64,000 bases of DNA from Stenogyne calaminthoides (Eukaryota; Streptophyta; Magnoliopsida; Lamiales; Lamiaceae): NCBI GenBank assembly GCA_037126765.1, contig JBBCBC010000026.1, positions 31,915,698 to 31,979,697 of the forward strand, in the 5' to 3' direction. Made by a program: the position numbers and the translations under genes. The notes under the pieces were generated by a model. It did no database searches and was not told the DNA's origin. It saw only the letters and a list, made by a program, of their open reading frames with translations. This document shows positions 11,815 through 24,153 of the stretch, in pieces (positions within the stretch are counted from its first letter, which is position 1; each line of letters opens with the position of its first letter).

Positions 11815-12823
11815 CTGATAACATCACAAGAGTAGTCTACAATCAACGCTCTAATTCAGACACTATATAAAGTGCAAGAGCAAACATGATCAAGGAAAAG
11901 TGTAAAAAAGGTGGTAGATTCTTCGTGATACAACAAGATACACCTTATCTCATTTAGTCAACTTCAGAAACATGAACCACGACAGTAAATTTAAGCACAA
12001 ATAGAGTACCAAGTTAAGAAACTAGATCAAGTTGTTAAACCAATCCTATTGGCTATTTCCACCCGATTTGATCATAAGGATCGAGCAAGAGTATAAAAGC
12101 CAAAAATCTGTTACTTTTCACAAGCATAATAATCTATGGTTTGACTTTGACCTCCTATGTTAAATCTCACGAGTTTTTGCAGAATTTCTCCATGGGGACT
12201 ACAACAAAGTTAAAAACAGAAAAAAAAGAGTTGCATGACCAATCAATGGAATTTGACGACTACAGAAAAGCATTGAAGCAAAGATACAAGTATTAGAATT
12301 TAAATTCAAGATAAATATAACAGAGGCAACACAGCATCTAATTACCAAAAAGTTTTGGCTTCGCTAAAGAGCATTATCAGACTTAAAAAGAAGAGAAAAG
12401 ATGAGGAAAGAAATACTATAAGTTAAAAGAATCTCGTAACAAGATTTTAACTTGAATCATGCCCAAAAACTTGAAACCCAGAAAATAGAAACAAGATTGT
12501 AACTTGAGTCATACCCAAAACATTGATTACAACAAGGTAAACCCACCAAAGCAAATTAACTAAAAAAATCGAGAAAATTCCGATGCAGAAAAAAGAATAT
12601 ATTTTTTCAGCACACAGTAGATGAAGAAACAGCTAATACAGAGAAGCCCAGAAGCAAAAAGACCTGAAATAGAGGGAGCAACCGAGAGAGGAAAGAAAAG
12701 GTGAAATAACTTGAAATGGGTAGTATTACCTCAACTTGTTGTGTGCAGATTGGAAGGAATAAGTAACCAGATTTGATAGAAAGGAGAAAGCTTTACTCCT
12801 TTTCTATCTACCCCTTTTATATA
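11815..12823 (-). promoter_or_regulatory. RTNLB upstream region: 5' UTR intron and TATA box
   Basis: A TATA box TATATAAAAG lies on the minus strand at 12814-12823. A likely 5' UTR exon ends at 12730 with donor GTAATA, and the ATG-bearing exon begins after an AG near 11815. The roughly 900 bp between would be a 5' UTR intron, common in plant RTNLB genes. No other coding signal is seen in it. Confidence 0.5.
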
Positions 12824-13888
12824 GTGAAGGGCTGGGGGGAGTATCTGCTTTTCTCTCTCTCGTTTTTTAATTGGAGATGGGTAGATACCTACCTGCTTTG
12901 ATATGCGTGAGATTCTTCAAACAATCCTACACAACCACAAAAATACTGAATAGTACTTATTTATTTATTCGTTCTTGATGAATTTAAACTTACCTCATGA
13001 TAATAAAAAAAAAATCATATCCTCACTTACCTTATGATAAAATATATGTATAGAATATTTAACCAATATTCAGTGAATGTTAAAAAAGAAAAAGGAACGG
13101 ACACATATTATGACCAAAGAGTCAAAGAGACACTCAAATCTTTGAAATTAGATATTTTCTACAGATTTTATACTAGTAAATCTGATTAATATTATTGAAA
13201 GAGAGAAGGACTCATGTCTCTTGGATTTCTTATTAGTTTAGACAATTGAAAAAACACGTGGATGTTTGTTTACGTAACATCTCTATCAAAATCTCATTCA
13301 TTGGTTCTTCATCGCCAGTTTGACCCCATGCAGCTGGCTTATGATTCTAATTTCATTGATATTCAAGAAAAAATTGTTGGGCCTAACAATTGGGCCTTCA
13401 AGTTATGTACTGAATCAAACGCAGCCAACATAGCCTAAAACAAGGACTGATTTCAAGGCTGAGCAGAAATCCTGTCAAATGTAACTAACAAAATCATCTC
13501 TGTTTCTTATAATCTTAGCCTGAATTTTGATTGTAATCCACATTTTCTTTTGCTAGGAAAACATACCTACTTTGTTAAAACTGATTCAGAGTCCATATAC
13601 TCTTTAAACAAATTATCAAACAGTTTCAGGCAGCTTCTGGGATGTATAAGCTCATCCAAACACACTCTTGAAAGCAAAAACCACAAGCCAAGAATGTGAA
13701 GGTGATTACTATATTTCAAATAATCAGTTTATCGAATCACAGAAAGATAACAACCCACATTTCAGCGAGTACACTGCTGCTGATTAAGTTAATAATCAAG
13801 AATTCTACCAAGTATTTTATTCAAAACATGACACTGTATTCTCCCACACTTCCTCTACTGCAAAATTTTAAAAAGAGGTGGAGTTGGT
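12824..13888. other. Intergenic DNA, no gene seen
   Basis: AT-rich sequence between the RTNLB promoter and the 3' end of the phosphoglycerate mutase gene. I see no conserved ORF, RNA gene or element ends. Confidence 0.4.
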
Positions 13889-16800
13889 CTAGTTGTCCAC
13901 GACCTCAATCAGGGTTGTCTCAGAATCACTTGGGGCTTCAAACGTGTAGATTCATGACTGTTGCAGCCACATTGGCTAGCCCACCAGTGGGAACATCTTT
14001 CATGAATCTCACACGGTGCTAGTCCAGGCCCACCAATTGCAATCGGGACCTAACCACAAAAAATAAAAAGGTTAAATAAAATACCTCTCTATCCGAAAAC
14101 TTCTACTCGTCACTAATCTCTGTTTTTCACATCTTGATGCTCAGGAGAAAAAAACAGACTTGAACTAGTGACCTCGCAGGTGTGGAAAAGTGTGATCTTT
14201 TAAGTCAGTTTAATGATAGAAGCCAATTCTTTTATCTCAGTGATACAAATTCAAATATGATATATATGTCTATGAAGGTGTCTTTATGAAATAAAATAAA
14301 GACAAAAGAACACAGGCTAATGTTTGATTCTGCATCACATAGTGGTTTGTAATGACTGGATGAACTTCTTATGCAATCTATGGTGAATTAACACAGTATA
14401 AAGAGCGTAAAAAACAGTGATAGTGCTCTAGAAATTTATTTTAACAGCTCAGCAAGTTTTTTAGGACAAGAACTTTGTAAATGAACTACTTACTGGCTGG
14501 AGTGTGTGAGACGTGAGGATTTGAATTTGGCCATTCTTGTCAAGAAGAGGGTCGCCTTTCTTGTTCCTTTTCACCATATCCTCTGCGTTCCCATGATCAG
14601 CAGTTACAACATATATTCCACCCACTTGCTTGATTGCATCAAGGATCATCTAACCAAAATAGAAACAATAGGCAATTCATCACTAGATTCATAAAAAATT
14701 AGAACCTGATTAATAGGTCCGTGAAAAGTAGAGTGGCATCAACGCAAATTTTTACAACTCGATAATTAATATTACCTTGACGGCTTCATCGGCAGCCTTA
14801 CAAGCCACAACCGTAGCTTCAATATCACCAGTGTGTCCCACCATGTCACTATTAGGCAAGTTCACACGCACCTTCATCAAAGTAAAAAGAAAAGAAAGAA
14901 AAAAATCGCATCAAAAAATTGAATCTAATGAAAGCATTGAACCAAAATCACCAAAAAGAAAAAAGAAGAATATTGTTGGATCACCTGGTCAAATTTGCCG
15001 CTAAGTATGGCATCCCTTGCCTTTTCGGCAATCTCCAATGCTTTCATTTTCGGCAGGACGTTAAAGGTAATACCACTATCACTAGGAACTTCAACATATT
15101 CTTCCATTTGAGGGTTAAAGCATCCTGAGCGATTCCCGTTCCAGAAAAAGGTGACATGGCCAAATTTAACTGTTTCACTGCAAATTTAACTCAGTATGCA
15201 GAAATCAAACAATTAGGAATTCAAGGAAGAGCTCAATCAGATGGTCACCTCTAACATGGTTCTCAGTAGATTACCTTAATTATTTATGAAGGGAAATGAT
15301 GTATACAGGAACAAATTAATAAGAAATCAAAATTAAGCCTACTTACCTACACGCGAAAGTACGGACACCATTATGCACCAAATATTCTCCAGAAGTTCTC
15401 TCAATTTCTGGAGGACAAACAAGGTAGCGATTTGGAAGTTTAAGTTCACCATCATACTGAAGCATTCCAGCATAACGAATCTTAGGAAATCGAACTCGAT
15501 CAAATATCTTAAAGTCCTCATACTCAAGTGCCTTGGCAAGCATGACCATGCGATCAGCCGAAAAGTTCAAAGTTACAACAGCATCACCATCGACAATAGG
15601 ACCGTTAGCCTTACCATTATCATCAACAATAACAAAGGGAGGTAAGTACTGATCATTTGTACAGGGAATCTCTCGCAGCTTCTTGACAGCTTCAAGAGCA
15701 CTCTTAAACTTGTGTGGTGCTTCTCCAAGCACTTGAGCATCCCATCCTCGCTTTTACAACATCCCAATCATTCTGGAAATAGCCAGAAAGATAATAATGC
15801 ATTAAGGTAGAGATGGCACAATATTGTAAAAGCGAATAAGCAAACAGCAGAAATGTATATCTATGTAAAAAAAGGAGAAAAAAAAACAGACACACTTACT
15901 TCATATCTATCCATTGTAACATACATGCGACCTCCACCAGATGCAACCTGGGCATCAATGCCTTTTCGTGACGTAAGTCTGCTAGTTCATTTTCCAGAGT
16001 TTCAACAAAGCCTACACTTGATCCATCCAAAAAACATCCGTCCCATCGGTGAGAATATGGATTGAATTCTTTTAGCACCACGCTCACTGGCACCTTTAAG
16101 TAACAGCTGAACTCCATAACAAGAAGTGCATGATTAGTAATTATGTTTAATCATAGGCAAAAACATACTTGCAAAATAATTAAATGGTCAACACAGTTAA
16201 TATATTGAGGGAATGTAAAGCATATAACTGAAAGAAACAAATGGCATAACTGCTTCTAGATTGATCAAAAGAGCTTTCGTGGAATTAGCTGATTTACCTG
16301 CAACTGATCAAGCCTAGAGTGGACACCTCCATCACTTAATAACCCGATGAGATGGAGTGTTCCAGTTTCAAAAGATTCTTTGATGTAGTTAAAACCTTCT
16401 CCATCGTAGATTTTACCAGTTTCAAGGGCCTTATCCACAAGCTTAGCACTACAACCGAGTAATGATAAAAATATTAGCCAATATATTTTAGTATTAAGGA
16501 CACACAGAGAGTAAAAGTTTTTCTCATTCCCGTTTGCATACGTAAGTCATGATTGTGAACTCACGGACTAACAAATGGGCAATCACAGTTTTGTGATTTT
16601 GGTACTGGCAACAGGCCCACAGAGACCAAATCAGAGTAACAAAAACTTCTTTACAAGATTTTCCTATTATGTTCTAACTAAACCATTCTTGCACATAATA
16701 CAAAGAACAGGTATTCCTCTTATCTAGTAGCCCAGATAAATGAATAAACCAATTGAGCACCAAAAATCTTCCAAAAGAAAGAGAAAAGTTATTGATTTAT

Positions 16801-17481
16801 TTATTTATATTGTTCCTTTTGCATTAGCAAATACAATCATATGTTAGAATAGGGACTTCCTAACTATAAGACTTGGGAGATGAAAACATCTGAAAAAAAA
16901 TTCTTCCACATAACAAAAACATATTTTTTTTATTTACACACGTAAGAGACAAATAAAGAAAAGTAAATCAGATTAATAAACAACAAATCAGGAGCAGAAT
17001 CACTATTTATCAATGAATTTTACCAACCAAATTAATAATAATAACAATAATAAAAGCTCACCCTTGAGCAAAAATCCGGCCGGCACCAAGAGCATTGTGG
17101 CCAACCTCACTATTTCCCATGTCATCATCTGTGGGTAGCCCCACAGCTTTACCATGGGCTTTCACCAATCTCCACTTATCAGGAGCACCCTATACCAAAT
17201 ATTTGAATCCCACATCAAAAAAAAAAATCCCAAAAGCAAATCGAAAAGAACATACAAAGATCCAAGAATCTATTAAACATTAATCTAAAAATACAGATAT
17301 CTGAATACAAAAAAATTACATCTTTAAGTGAATCCATGGTGGGGGTTTCTGCGGTATGGATGCAGTTGTACTGATCGGGATTGGCCTCACCCCATCCATC
17401 CAAAACCACCATCGCGATGGTTTTCCCCTTTGGGAGTTTTGGGTGATCCTTCAATTTCCATGAAAAATCAGAGCTACCCAT
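13889..17481 (-). CDS. iPGAM: 2,3-bisphosphoglycerate-independent phosphoglycerate mutase, with several frame-disrupting indels
   Basis: Nine exons with GT-AG borders: 17320-17481, 17062-17189, 16298-16448, 15900-16106, 15347-15772, 14985-15177, 14776-14871, 14494-14649 and 13889-14049. Their total of 1,680 nt is the normal size for about 559 residues. The enzyme interconverts 3- and 2-phosphoglycerate in cytosolic glycolysis and carries two metal ions. Visible motifs are KGKTIAMVVLDGWGE, MGNSEVGHNALGAGRI with the phospho-acceptor Ser, GLLSDGGVHS, GDMVGH-like SDMVGHTGDIEATV, TADHGNAEDM and SHTL. Exon 4 carries indels near 16059-16070, 16029-16034 and 15961-15966, exon 5 near 15750, and exon 9 near 14014-14017 and 13936-13944. 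The substrate-binding NFRADR motif reads NFSADR (Ser codon 15559-15561). Other exons are clean and strongly conserved, so I favour assembly error over pseudogene. A 5' UTR intron upstream is likely (about 17486-17625). Confidence 0.88.
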
Positions 17482-17766
17482 CTCGGTTTCTATCAAAAAT
17501 AACAATCAGATCTTGATCAGTAAACACAATATTTCAGATCTAAAGACTTTTGTAATGCAATTTGCATGATCATATACAGAGACATGCAGTTATACTTATA
17601 GATATGGAGAGAGAATTGAGCGAACCTGGTGTTGTTGATTTACCAACAATTTGAGAAGAAAAAAGTATTGAAGACAGAGGTCTCAAAGGGCAACGGAGAT
17701 TTCTTGAGTGAGATTCGGAGATTATAAGCATTCAACGCCAAGACGGGGTTGGGCTTGGGGTGGGGG

Positions 17767-17784
17767 CACGTGCTCTAGCACGTG
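17767..17784. promoter_or_regulatory. Paired G-box palindrome upstream of iPGAM
   Basis: Two CACGTG G-boxes at 17767-17772 and 17779-17784 form a perfect inverted repeat, CACGTGCT and AGCACGTG around a 2-bp centre, about 290 bp upstream of the ATG. G-boxes bind bZIP and bHLH factors in light, sugar and ABA responses. Regulation is inferred. Confidence 0.55.
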
Positions 17785-18915
17785 ACGCTTTTTTTTTGGT
17801 TATTTATTTATTTGAGACATTTTTAGGGAATATGCCAAATATAATGGATGTTGATGAGCAAGAAATTGGTGAAAATGGTAGGTGGGTAGGCTTTTGGTTT
17901 AATAAAATTTGAAGTATTAAACAACTTGGACTCTTATTCGTTTGATTAAATATTTTTACAACACAAAAGCGTGACTCATGAATAAGCACTTATTCTCTCG
18001 TGGTTAAGCAAATCAGCATAAAGACTCAGGGGCGGCTTCAATTCATGCTTCCATAGAATTTTATTGTTTGTAACATTATAAAATATCTCCAATTATTGAT
18101 GCTTTCTTAGTCAGATATTAGATTAAGGTGTTTAAATGTAATATAACTAGTTGAAATTTGGTTTCTTATATAATCCGACTTTTTTTTGTAGAGAAAAATA
18201 ATAATTAGCCTACTGTAAAAATACAAATTATTTAAACTTAATTTTTGTTGTAAAAATACTTTTGACAAGAAATTTCCCAAGTTCAATTCATACATTCTGC
18301 ACCATTCTCTCCAAGTGAATTTAGACATTTGCCGCCTCGTGACTGGTTGAGTTATCAGCAAGGGTGCAGAAATCCATAAGGCGTAAAAGTGACGTTCTGG
18401 GAATTGTAATTTTTTTTTTTTTTTCAGGATATTAATTTTCTTTTAAATTTTCAACATGAAAAATAAAAAATCACAACAATTAACATAAAATCATAGTCAA
18501 AATTACAAAATAAGAACTCAAAAGTAGTGTTTATAATTTTTAGATTTCTTTTAATTAAAAAAAAAAAAAATCGGCAGCCTAGAGTCAAGATCGCCTTGGC
18601 GTTCGCCAGGGTGAAAACGCCTAGAAAACGAATCGATTTTTATGCGGTTGGCGCTATGGGTTGACCGGCGCCTAGGCGCGATTTTTACATCCATGGTTAT
18701 CAGTAGTTGCATCCAGTCAATATAATCGATTAAAACAAGTGGCTTGCTTCTGGATAAATTTTGGGGCAGGATGTACAACATATAAAACAAGTGGTTACTT
18801 CTGCTTATTGGGCCTCAATATTTGATAAAAATAGGTTATTGGGCGGCCCATGTAATTGGGCTTCCTAATCTGATCGGAGCATGAGCCTCTGATCACGATA
18901 TTTTGGAGATGGGTC
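17785..18915. other. Intergenic, small GC-rich palindrome
   Basis: No gene seen. Around 18560-18700 a short GC-rich island sits in AT-rich DNA and includes the 12-bp palindrome GCGCCTAGGCGC (18668-18679). Sequences with GCCTAGGCG palindromes are typical of small plant DNA-transposon derivatives. No ends or target duplication could be fixed. Confidence 0.35.
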
Positions 18916-19433
18916 TTGTTACTCACACCTACACATTTAGTAACTTTTTTTAAAAAAATAAACACACAAAATGTCAAAAGTACCCTTTCTAGATTTCGGA
19001 AAAACAATTCGAATTTTAATACTATGTTCGAAATATTTATCTGAATTTATTTACATAAATCGAAATTTTTCCGAATTTTACATATGAAAAAATTATACTT
19101 CCGTGTACCTACAGTTCTCGAAAATCCGCTTTAATTTTAATACTATGTTCGAAAAAATTATCTGAATTTATATGCTTAAATCGGAAAATTGTTTCGAATT
19201 TTTACATAAGAAAAAATGATAATTCTTGTACCTACGGTTCGGAAAAAATATTCAAATTTTAATATTATGTTCGAAAAAATTATCTGAATTTATGAGCATA
19301 AGTCGGGAATTTTTTTCTTAATTTCATGATGATAAGGGTATTTTTGGGAAAATTAGGGAGTGTATTCATCAATATGAGTGGTGTATTAATCAGGATTTTT
19401 GTATTTACTAAAAAGGTAGGTGTGAGTAACCTG
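18916..19433. mobile_element. MITE-like element with terminal inverted repeats and internal tandem units
   Basis: About 26 bp at the left end (GTTACTCACACCTAC from about 18918, then TTTAGTA) recur inverted at the right end (GGTAGGTGTGAGTAAC at about 19416-19431). Inside are three imperfect tandem units of about 120 bp, each with TTTTAATA(C/T)TATGTTCGAAA followed by ATTTATCTGAATTTAT-like sequence (starting near 19012, 19132 and 19255). No coding capacity. Target-site duplication unclear. Confidence 0.65.
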
Positions 19434-20579
19434 AGCCTTTGGAGATACTTGTATTCGGGCCCAAGAGTTTTGTTATGGGTTCAGAATCATATTGGGCTTT
19501 TGTTAACAGAAAATTTTGTCTGATTTAGTTCCTCGATTTCAATTTAGTGAAAGTACCTTAACTATTATTATACTGGTTTACCTCCGTCGGTTTATCGACA
19601 AAGTGGATAATAATTCTTTAATGTGCACTATCGGATATAAATTCTAAATTTGATTGTAAAAATAAGATAAAAAGAGAGAGTAAATAGGTTTATTATTATT
19701 TTTAATTTAATGATGAGGTGAATCATAAATAGTTTTACACATTAAAATCTATATAATTGCATTTGCATTCCACGAGTAATGGCTAACCAAACCAATCATA
19801 CATGAGGTCTCTGAACTTAATCATGTATGGTTTTTCCATGTGGAATGAAGATAAGTTCTATTCCTTGGCCCCACTCAATTTATCCTATTATTCAAAAACA
19901 AATTATTATATGCATATATTTGATAAAAGTATATTAAACGTAGTATTTATCTTTTGTTTGAATACATTTTCAAATAAATATGCATGTCATGTGTACATTT
20001 TACCCATCGGTGTGATAATTATAGGAATAATAATTTTCCACTATAAAATCACCCAACAAATTACAAACAAGTACAAAGTGTAGAAATTTAAACTAAAGTA
20101 CACTTTGTACCTGATTATTATTTGTACTCAAATCTTGTATCTAGTTTAATTTTTCCATAATTATATATAGCCATTTTAGGGCAGCAAACATGGGGTCGTG
20201 AGTCGTGAGGCCAGCAAAGACTTGAAGTCAATCCTAATGGATATATATATTAGCTGTTCCTAATTTCCTATATATATTTTTTAAAAAGGGTATTAGTTGT
20301 AATTAGTTTCTTCACAATTTTCTTGTGGCGCCGACACTTTTGATGTCCACACGACCACACCTGACACCAACAGCTGTTTCTCAACCTTCATGATTTTTTC
20401 GTTCCGTAATTTACGAGTTACGACAGCGTGATGTGTTTTTATATATATTTTCAACCCTTCATCGTCACAAAGTTATTTAATAAACATTCTACTGTACTAT
20501 TTTATTTTTAAACAATAAACATTATACTTTAGTTGCACGGATATAGCTGAATTCCTAAATCCACATTTTAACAAACTTG
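19434..20579. other. AT-rich intergenic DNA, no gene seen
   Basis: ORFs here are short and lack recognisable motifs. Nothing beyond AT-rich low-complexity sequence is supported. Confidence 0.4.
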
Positions 20580-20990
20580 AGATGACATCCTGCCTTCGCA
20601 CGTTGACAGCGACGGACGAGGTGACTGTCGCATGGTCAATGCGACAGAATATGTGTCTGTCGCGTTGACTATGCGACAGATTTTTTTTTCCAAAAATGTT
20701 AATTTCATTTATTTTGTTGTTTCATTTTTTTTTCGAAAATGTTAATTTCATGTATTTTTTTCGACAGAAAATCTTGATACAAATAATATTAGTCGTTTCA
20801 TTCAAAAGTATTAGTTGTTTAATTTTGAATTTATTAGTTATTTCATTTAAAAATAACTTAGGTTCACCGTTATTAATTTCATAGTGTATTTTTATAAATA
20901 TACAAGTAGCACTTTTCAACATAACAAGTTACACTTTTCAGCTGTCGCGCGTTGACCGCGACAAGATTAATTTTGTGGCGCAACGAGCTC
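20580..20990. repeat. Cluster of TGTCGC/GCGACA hairpins
   Basis: Three short inverted repeats share the same arms: 20625-20647 (CTGTCGCAT and ATGCGACAG), 20657-20679 (CTGTCGC and GCGACAG) and 20942-20963 (TGTCGCG and CGCGACA). The loops contain GGTCAA or its complement TTGAC. The cluster lies downstream of the MULE gene and could be its 3' terminal region. Confidence 0.6.
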
Positions 20991-21109
20991 GACAGATTTA
21001 ATTTATTTTTCATTATTTAATTAATATTATATGATAAATTTAAAAGTATTAATTATTTTGTTATAAAGTATTAGTTGTTTTATTGAAAAGTATTATAGTT
21101 GTTTGGTCA

Positions 21110-21376
21110 TATAGTATTAGTTCATAAATTGAAAAGTATTAGTCATTTGGTTATCAACACAACAATATTAGTAGACCAAATGAAAAGTATTAGTTCATCA
21201 AATGAAAAGTATTAGTTCATCAAATGAAAAGTATTAGTTCATTCATTGAAAGTTATTTTGTTGTCAACTATATTATAGTTCAGTTAATATGTATCAATTA
21301 TCAATTTATACATGAAAAAATAAATATACACATTACATGAAAAAATAAATATACATTACATGAAAAAATAAAATTT
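21110..21376. repeat. Two short tandem-repeat blocks
   Basis: At about 21120-21252 a 22-bp unit (TGAAAAGTATTAGTTCATCAAA) is repeated about four times, with looser copies before it. At about 21309-21376 a unit ACATGAAAAAATAAATATAC recurs about three times. Both sit in the 3' flank of the MULE gene. Confidence 0.7.
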
Positions 21377-21451
21377 TTCGTTATTTGTAAAAGCTTGTCG
21401 TTATAAATATACAATTACATGAAAAAAGTTGAATTAAAAATGAATTAAATA

Positions 21452-23890
21452 CTAAATAAAATTATAAAACGGAGGTGGTTGATCGTTATTTCTAGACCTA
21501 TAATTAGACGCACGTCGCTGTGCATCCAAGTTGTGTAATGTACGGTAAAGCTCTATCCTGCTTGCAAATTCTAAATCTAAACCTTCGACAGAAGGATCAT
21601 GATTGTTTTTCCAGTATGCAGATAAGAATGGTACTGGATGGTCGTCGGTTGCCATATGCAGCTGTAATTACAGTTAAAAAATTATAGTTATAATTCAATA
21701 AAAATCATAAATTGAAAACCAATTGTAAAATAACATCAATATAGTTTTTCCTTACCAATATTCAATGCGAATTGTTGTGAACATTCCCCAAGACCAGTGT
21801 TCCGTTTGGACGTCGTGGATAAGAATCTATTGTTGCGGGAAGACATAAATGTCCGCCGTGTTCACTGAACGACATTACGATAACATTATACATGGTTGCA
21901 ACTAGGTACCCATGTTCAGGTAATGTAAACCATTTGTCGATGTTGGCAGGACCACGTAAGTGACAAAGTGAAACTGCCAAATCTTCCATGGTTGTGTAAC
22001 CACGTAAAATGTTACTGTATAAATCGTTTCTTGATTGCAGATTTAAGAAAAGATCTTTTCGTACCCTAAACCATTCGTCCTGGTTTCCGTAGATTGCGAG
22101 TGCAACAACTCAAAATCCGCAGTTACCATCTCCAATTACGTCATTGTAGGAATGAATATAACCTCTGATATATGGAGGAAAATCGGCCTCCACCTGAGAT
22201 TTTTTAAATGGTTTTGGATCGTTCATATTTGTTTGAGGATTAGGCCTACTTGAACTAGATGTACTGTTGCGAGGTGGGACATCGGAAGGTTGGGGCCTCT
22301 GGTGTTTTGAAGATGGAGTTTCGGGGGAATGAGACAGAGGATTTTGGGAAAATCTGTTCCGAGTCTCTTCAGAAAAACTCATCGTACACCCTTCAGATAT
22401 GCTATGTCTACGATCAGCTTGTGGGGGAGTATCCTGTTGCGCATTAGTTGCGTCCACTCTCCACTTACCCTTTTTTTTAGTAGACTTGTTCAATCCCACT
22501 TTTTCTTTCAATTTCTCATACAAAGAAGGTTGGCGATCGCTTTTTCCAGTCTTTTTGTTTTTTTCAACCTTCGGAGGTGGAAAAATGTCTTTCATGTCAT
22601 CATCGAATAATTTTCTCCTAGTCTTACCACCACCGCCATCATCTATTTCGGTGGTAGGTACACTAGAAAAATCTATTTCCAATGTTTTTCAAAACGAGTC
22701 TATACAGTTTAAAGGTATGGGGTAGTTGAACTTAAAGTACTCTGTAAGATCGCAATGACATGGAAGACCATGTGTTCTCTTGAGAAAATGACCGCATTTT
22801 TTTGGCCCAGCTTCCTTCCCAATTCTTTGACAATGAGTTCTAACGCCTTAGACGTGATATTGCGCACTAGTTGGCTGTAGATTACATTCTCTAACATATC
22901 AGTCCTTGTTTTGTGGCCGCTAAACCTGGATTGCTTTTTGATCTCGCAAATTTGCAACTCCATGACCTGGTGAAGCTTTCAGAAGATAATGTCAAAGTGT
23001 TGAAGCTCGCCATCCAGGTTTTTTTTCACCCTATGGTGTTCTTGTTCAACCCTACATTAATTATAAAATAAAAATATTTAAATGATTGTATTCAGTATGT
23101 ATCGGCCCAACTAATATATATATATATATATTTGACCTGACTCAATACATCGTTCGATTCTATCAATGTTATGATAAGAGTGTAATAGTGATTGTTCATC
23201 GGTATAAATAAATATAATAGGTAACACGAAAAGTAAAAAGATTGTAGGATTACCTGTTTGTGGTGTAATTTTCGTAGTGCATGCGATGATCAATATACAT
23301 CCCTAGAATTTTCTTGCAGTGCGGAATAAGCCACGTTTGTTCCAAATATGTAATTAGACCCTCAAAGTTGCTGTACGTTTCCTTTAAAGAATTCCACCTA
23401 ATGTTCCACTGTTTAGCATTGGCTGCCTGGATTGCATAATTCCAGTGATATTTAAAACCTTCAGCATACTCACTTTTAAATCCTTTTTGTGTAATAGTCT
23501 GGCCTAAAATAGATTGCTCGATATGGTATCTGCATAATTGTGCTTGAGACGTTGGAAAAATTAAATCCACAACATTCATCATCGTGAAAGCTCTGTCCGT
23601 AATAACGACATTTGGTCGATCATTCTCGTACAGTCCCCGAATAAATCATAGGATGTATTCAAAGTTTTCCTGCTTTTCACGGATCATAAATGCGTATGCG
23701 ATGGTGAACGTCTTGTGAGTGCTTGTTGTCCCAATGCCTCAGCAAAGGTATACCGCTATTTGTTCGTATTGTATGTCGTGTCAATGATTAAGACTTGCGG
23801 ATAAGTGTTGACCATTACAACCGAACAAGGGTGACTGAAAACAATGTCCTTGAGTTCTTTGCTATCATCGGCGGTCCTAAATTGGTACCT
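21452..23890 (-). pseudogene. MULE transposase with SWIM zinc finger and OTU protease domain, decayed
   Basis: Read on the minus strand. About 23,590-23,890 gives the MULE DDE-type transposase start (VLIIDTTYNTNK with the first Asp, later VITDRAF with the second). 23250-23582 gives AQLCRYHIEQSILGQ and the following helical region. About 22745-22800 encodes a SWIM zinc finger (CGHFLKRTHGLPCHCDLT), then PIPLNCIDSFW. 22110-22689 is a charged linker (NLS-like Lys/Arg runs) ending in the OTU catalytic loop GDGNCGF. 21762-21989 and 21452-21655 continue the OTU part. The transposase would mobilise the element, and the role of OTU domains fused to MULE proteins is unknown. A TGA at 22110-22112 sits where OTU domains have Arg (GNCGFR), a one-step CGA to TGA change. 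Other stops and frameshifts occur in the transposase, and its N-terminus is absent. Confidence 0.8.
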
Positions 23891-24082
23891 AATAAGAAAT
23901 AAAAAATCAAACTAATCAATTTTTGTGTTTTTATAACTAACACTAAGCAAACTCGGCTTGGAAAAATTTAGGAGTATAAGGTGAGTTTTGTATATCCAAT
24001 TTGTGAAATGAGTTAATTTATTTTAACATAATAAGGACCATTATATGACATTATATGACAAGCGTGTATACATATATACCAC

Positions 24083-24083
24083 A

Positions 24084-24137
<54 letters not shown>
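24083..24137. repeat. (AT)n microsatellite at the pararetrovirus junction
   Basis: An almost pure AT-dinucleotide run ends directly at the tRNA-primer site of the pararetrovirus. Endogenous caulimovirids in rice and other plants are often found in AT-dinucleotide tracts. Confidence 0.85.
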
Positions 24138-24141
<4 letters not shown>

Positions 24142-24153
24142 TCAGAGCCATGA
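24138..24153 (+). other. Pararetrovirus tRNA-iMet primer-binding site (first unit)
   Basis: TGTATCAGAGCCATG differs at one base from TGGTATCAGAGCCATG, the complement of the 3' end of plant initiator tRNA-Met that primes minus-strand synthesis. It lies at the very edge of the (AT)n tract, so the integrated copy begins at the viral minus-strand discontinuity. Confidence 0.75.

Noticed and set aside
21110..21376. Regular repeats that might suggest a CRISPR array
   Set aside because: Units are contiguous tandem repeats without spacers, in a plant nuclear genome.
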